Source: Gordionus sp. m RMFG-2023
Lineage: Eukaryota; Nematomorpha; Gordioida; Chordodea; Parachordodidae
Direction of reading: 5' to 3'
Length of the DNA: 64,000 nucleotides
Assembly: GCF_954871325.1 (NCBI RefSeq)
Contig: NC_088779.1
Span: 29,496,623-29,560,622 of the forward strand
Shown one piece after another: positions 62,760 through 64,000 of this stretch. Numbering within the stretch: the stretch's first letter is position 1; each line of letters opens with the position of its first letter. The notes beneath the pieces are model-generated. The model saw nothing but the letters and a program-made list of their open reading frames with translations, was not told where the DNA came from and did no database searches. The position numbers and the translations under genes were made by a program.

Positions 62760-63740
62760 TGTCCGACCAGATTCATCGAAAGACAAGAGTCGGTGAAGCT
62801 CTTTATTGAACTATATGATGTTGTCTTTGCAGCACTAGAATTTTATATATCAAGCAAGGAAAAAGATCAGCAGATGCCGAAAGTCTTTTGCAGGCTATTA
62901 TTAAGCCACAGTTTTTAATTTCAATTCAATGTGTTTATTTTTTATTTAATTATACATATGATTTTAGCAAAATGCTACAAAAAATTGATTTGGATTTAAG
63001 GGAGATTATGAATAGAGCAAAGGATATTGTTGAAATATTAACAAATATCAGAGAGAATGTGGATGAAAAATTTCATGAAATCTATGAAAAAGTAAAGGAG
63101 ATTGCTAATATGTTCGGAATTGAAATTTTTAAACCTAGAGTAGTCTCTAGACAATCCAATCGATCAAATATTGATGCATCTACGATTGAGGATTTTTATA
63201 AAATAAACATTTTTATTCCCCTTATTGATACATTTTTATTTCAATTAAAAGAAAGATTTATTACTCATAATTATATTTTAAAAAGCTTTTATTTTCTTTT
63301 GCCCGTTGAGTCTAAACTGTTGATTACACTTGAAACACGAGAGGATATTAAAAAAATCTCAGAGTTTTATGCTGATGATTTAGTAGGTTCATATGATAAG
63401 TTACTTTGTGATGTCGAATTTTGGTATAAAAATCTTGACAGAATAGGGAATTCTTTGAGACCAAAAAATGCTCTGCAGGCCCTTTCCATGTGTAATTGCA
63501 TTTTAGATTCCCTGCCTAATATCAAAACATTATTAATTATTTTAGCTACCTTGCCAATTAGTACCCGCACTAATGAAAGGTCTATTTCAACTTTAAAAAG
63601 GTTAAAAACCTAGCACAACCGGTGAAAAACGTTTAAATGGATTAGCTCTATAGAATATTTATAAGGAGATTATTTTAGATAAAAATTTGATCTAGATGTA
63701 TTAGCAAAATCTCAGAGAAAAGTAGATCTCTCTTTTTAAA
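62760..63740 (+). pseudogene. hAT transposase remnant (ZMYM/52-kDa-repressor-like)
   Basis: Begins CPTRFIERQESVKLFIELYD with VVFAALEF (62760-62852), the family's CPTRWxxRxxSVxxFLExxxxVxxAL segment, then a frame slip into an open stretch of 241 codons (62888-63613): AIIKPQFLISIQCVYFLF, KMLQKIDLDL, and the dimerisation signature NIKTLLIILATLPISTRTNE followed by RSISTLKRLKT. After the stop at 63611 the tail continues in other frames as STTGEKRLNGLAL, IYKEIIL and DLDVLAKSQRKVDL. The N-terminal TTF and DUF4371-type parts are missing. Broken but comparatively well kept; the best protein match in the window. Confidence 0.85.
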
Positions 63741-64000
63741 TTCAAATCAAAAAATAGATTTTATTAGTTTTAATATATAATCAATTTTTGTAAAAAAAAG
63801 TTTTATTTATAAGATAATATCATCATATTTTTATAAATACCATTATTTGCATAAGAATTACACATATTTTATATAATTGTAAAAAATTACTTTTTTTTAA
63901 ATAGAGTCTTTATATAATACATTATCATTTTTAATATTAAAATCTGTATTATATAAAATATCAACAATTTGAAAATATTTTAATTAATAAAAATATATAC
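63741..64000. other. A/T-rich end of window
   Basis: No motif seen. Presumably the 3' part of the hAT at 62456 or its flank. Confidence 0.3.

Larger units (their letters stand above)
62456..64000 (+). mobile_element. hAT transposon, left part, runs off the window
   Basis: The left end reads cagtggcgtaggcatggggg, followed by a G run, ggggcttc and a C run (62471-62512), which can fold back. The transposase remnant starts only about 300 bp in and lacks its N-terminal half. The right terminus is not in the window or not recognisable. The 8 bases before it (gttatatg) are the expected target copy, but the other side cannot be checked. Confidence 0.7.

Overview
The window is an A+T-rich (roughly four fifths A+T) stretch of eukaryotic, most likely metazoan, DNA that reads as a graveyard of transposable elements. 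I found no host gene, tRNA, rRNA or CRISPR array. The animal assignment rests on the elements: an RTE (BovB-like) LINE, hAT transposases of the ZMYM/52-kDa-repressor-like type, a piggyBac, Tc1/mariner-like remnants, Ty3/gypsy-like LTR fossils and a second LINE family with a YIDD reverse transcriptase. Species cannot be read from this sequence.

Layout. Positions 1-16362 and 27245-53410 are the two arms of one collinear, heavily diverged inverted duplication. Each arm took later insertions that the other lacks, so the partner arm often shows the empty site. Left-arm-only insertions: a deleted hAT (1114-2346), a piggyBac remnant at a TTAA (3795-4887), an unassigned 1-kb segment (5275-6300), a hAT-type terminus (7460-7910) and a 220-bp MITE (16050-16269). 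Right-arm-only: a LINE tail fragment (31026-31395), a 2-kb LINE remnant (35880-37925), a TTF-type hAT (42759-44930), and two rounds of tandem amplification (33490-40110 and 40730-47840). The centre (16363-27244) holds a gypsy pol remnant, a third copy of a 2.5-kb repeat, and two RTE LINE copies placed head to head.

Right of the arms (53410-64000) lie a LINE tail fragment; two small gag-protease LTR elements without pol, facing away from each other (left one on -, right one on +) and carrying different LTRs; a 1.2-kb fold-back hAT-like element with a perfect 8-bp target duplication inside the left LTR element; a Tc1-like transposase remnant cut by a hAT element; and that hAT, which runs off the window.

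Nothing works together as a pathway. The value of the region is as a record of nested insertions, inverted duplication and tandem growth. All sequence comparisons here were made by eye within the window; identity levels and exact boundaries are approximate unless a target-site duplication fixes them.
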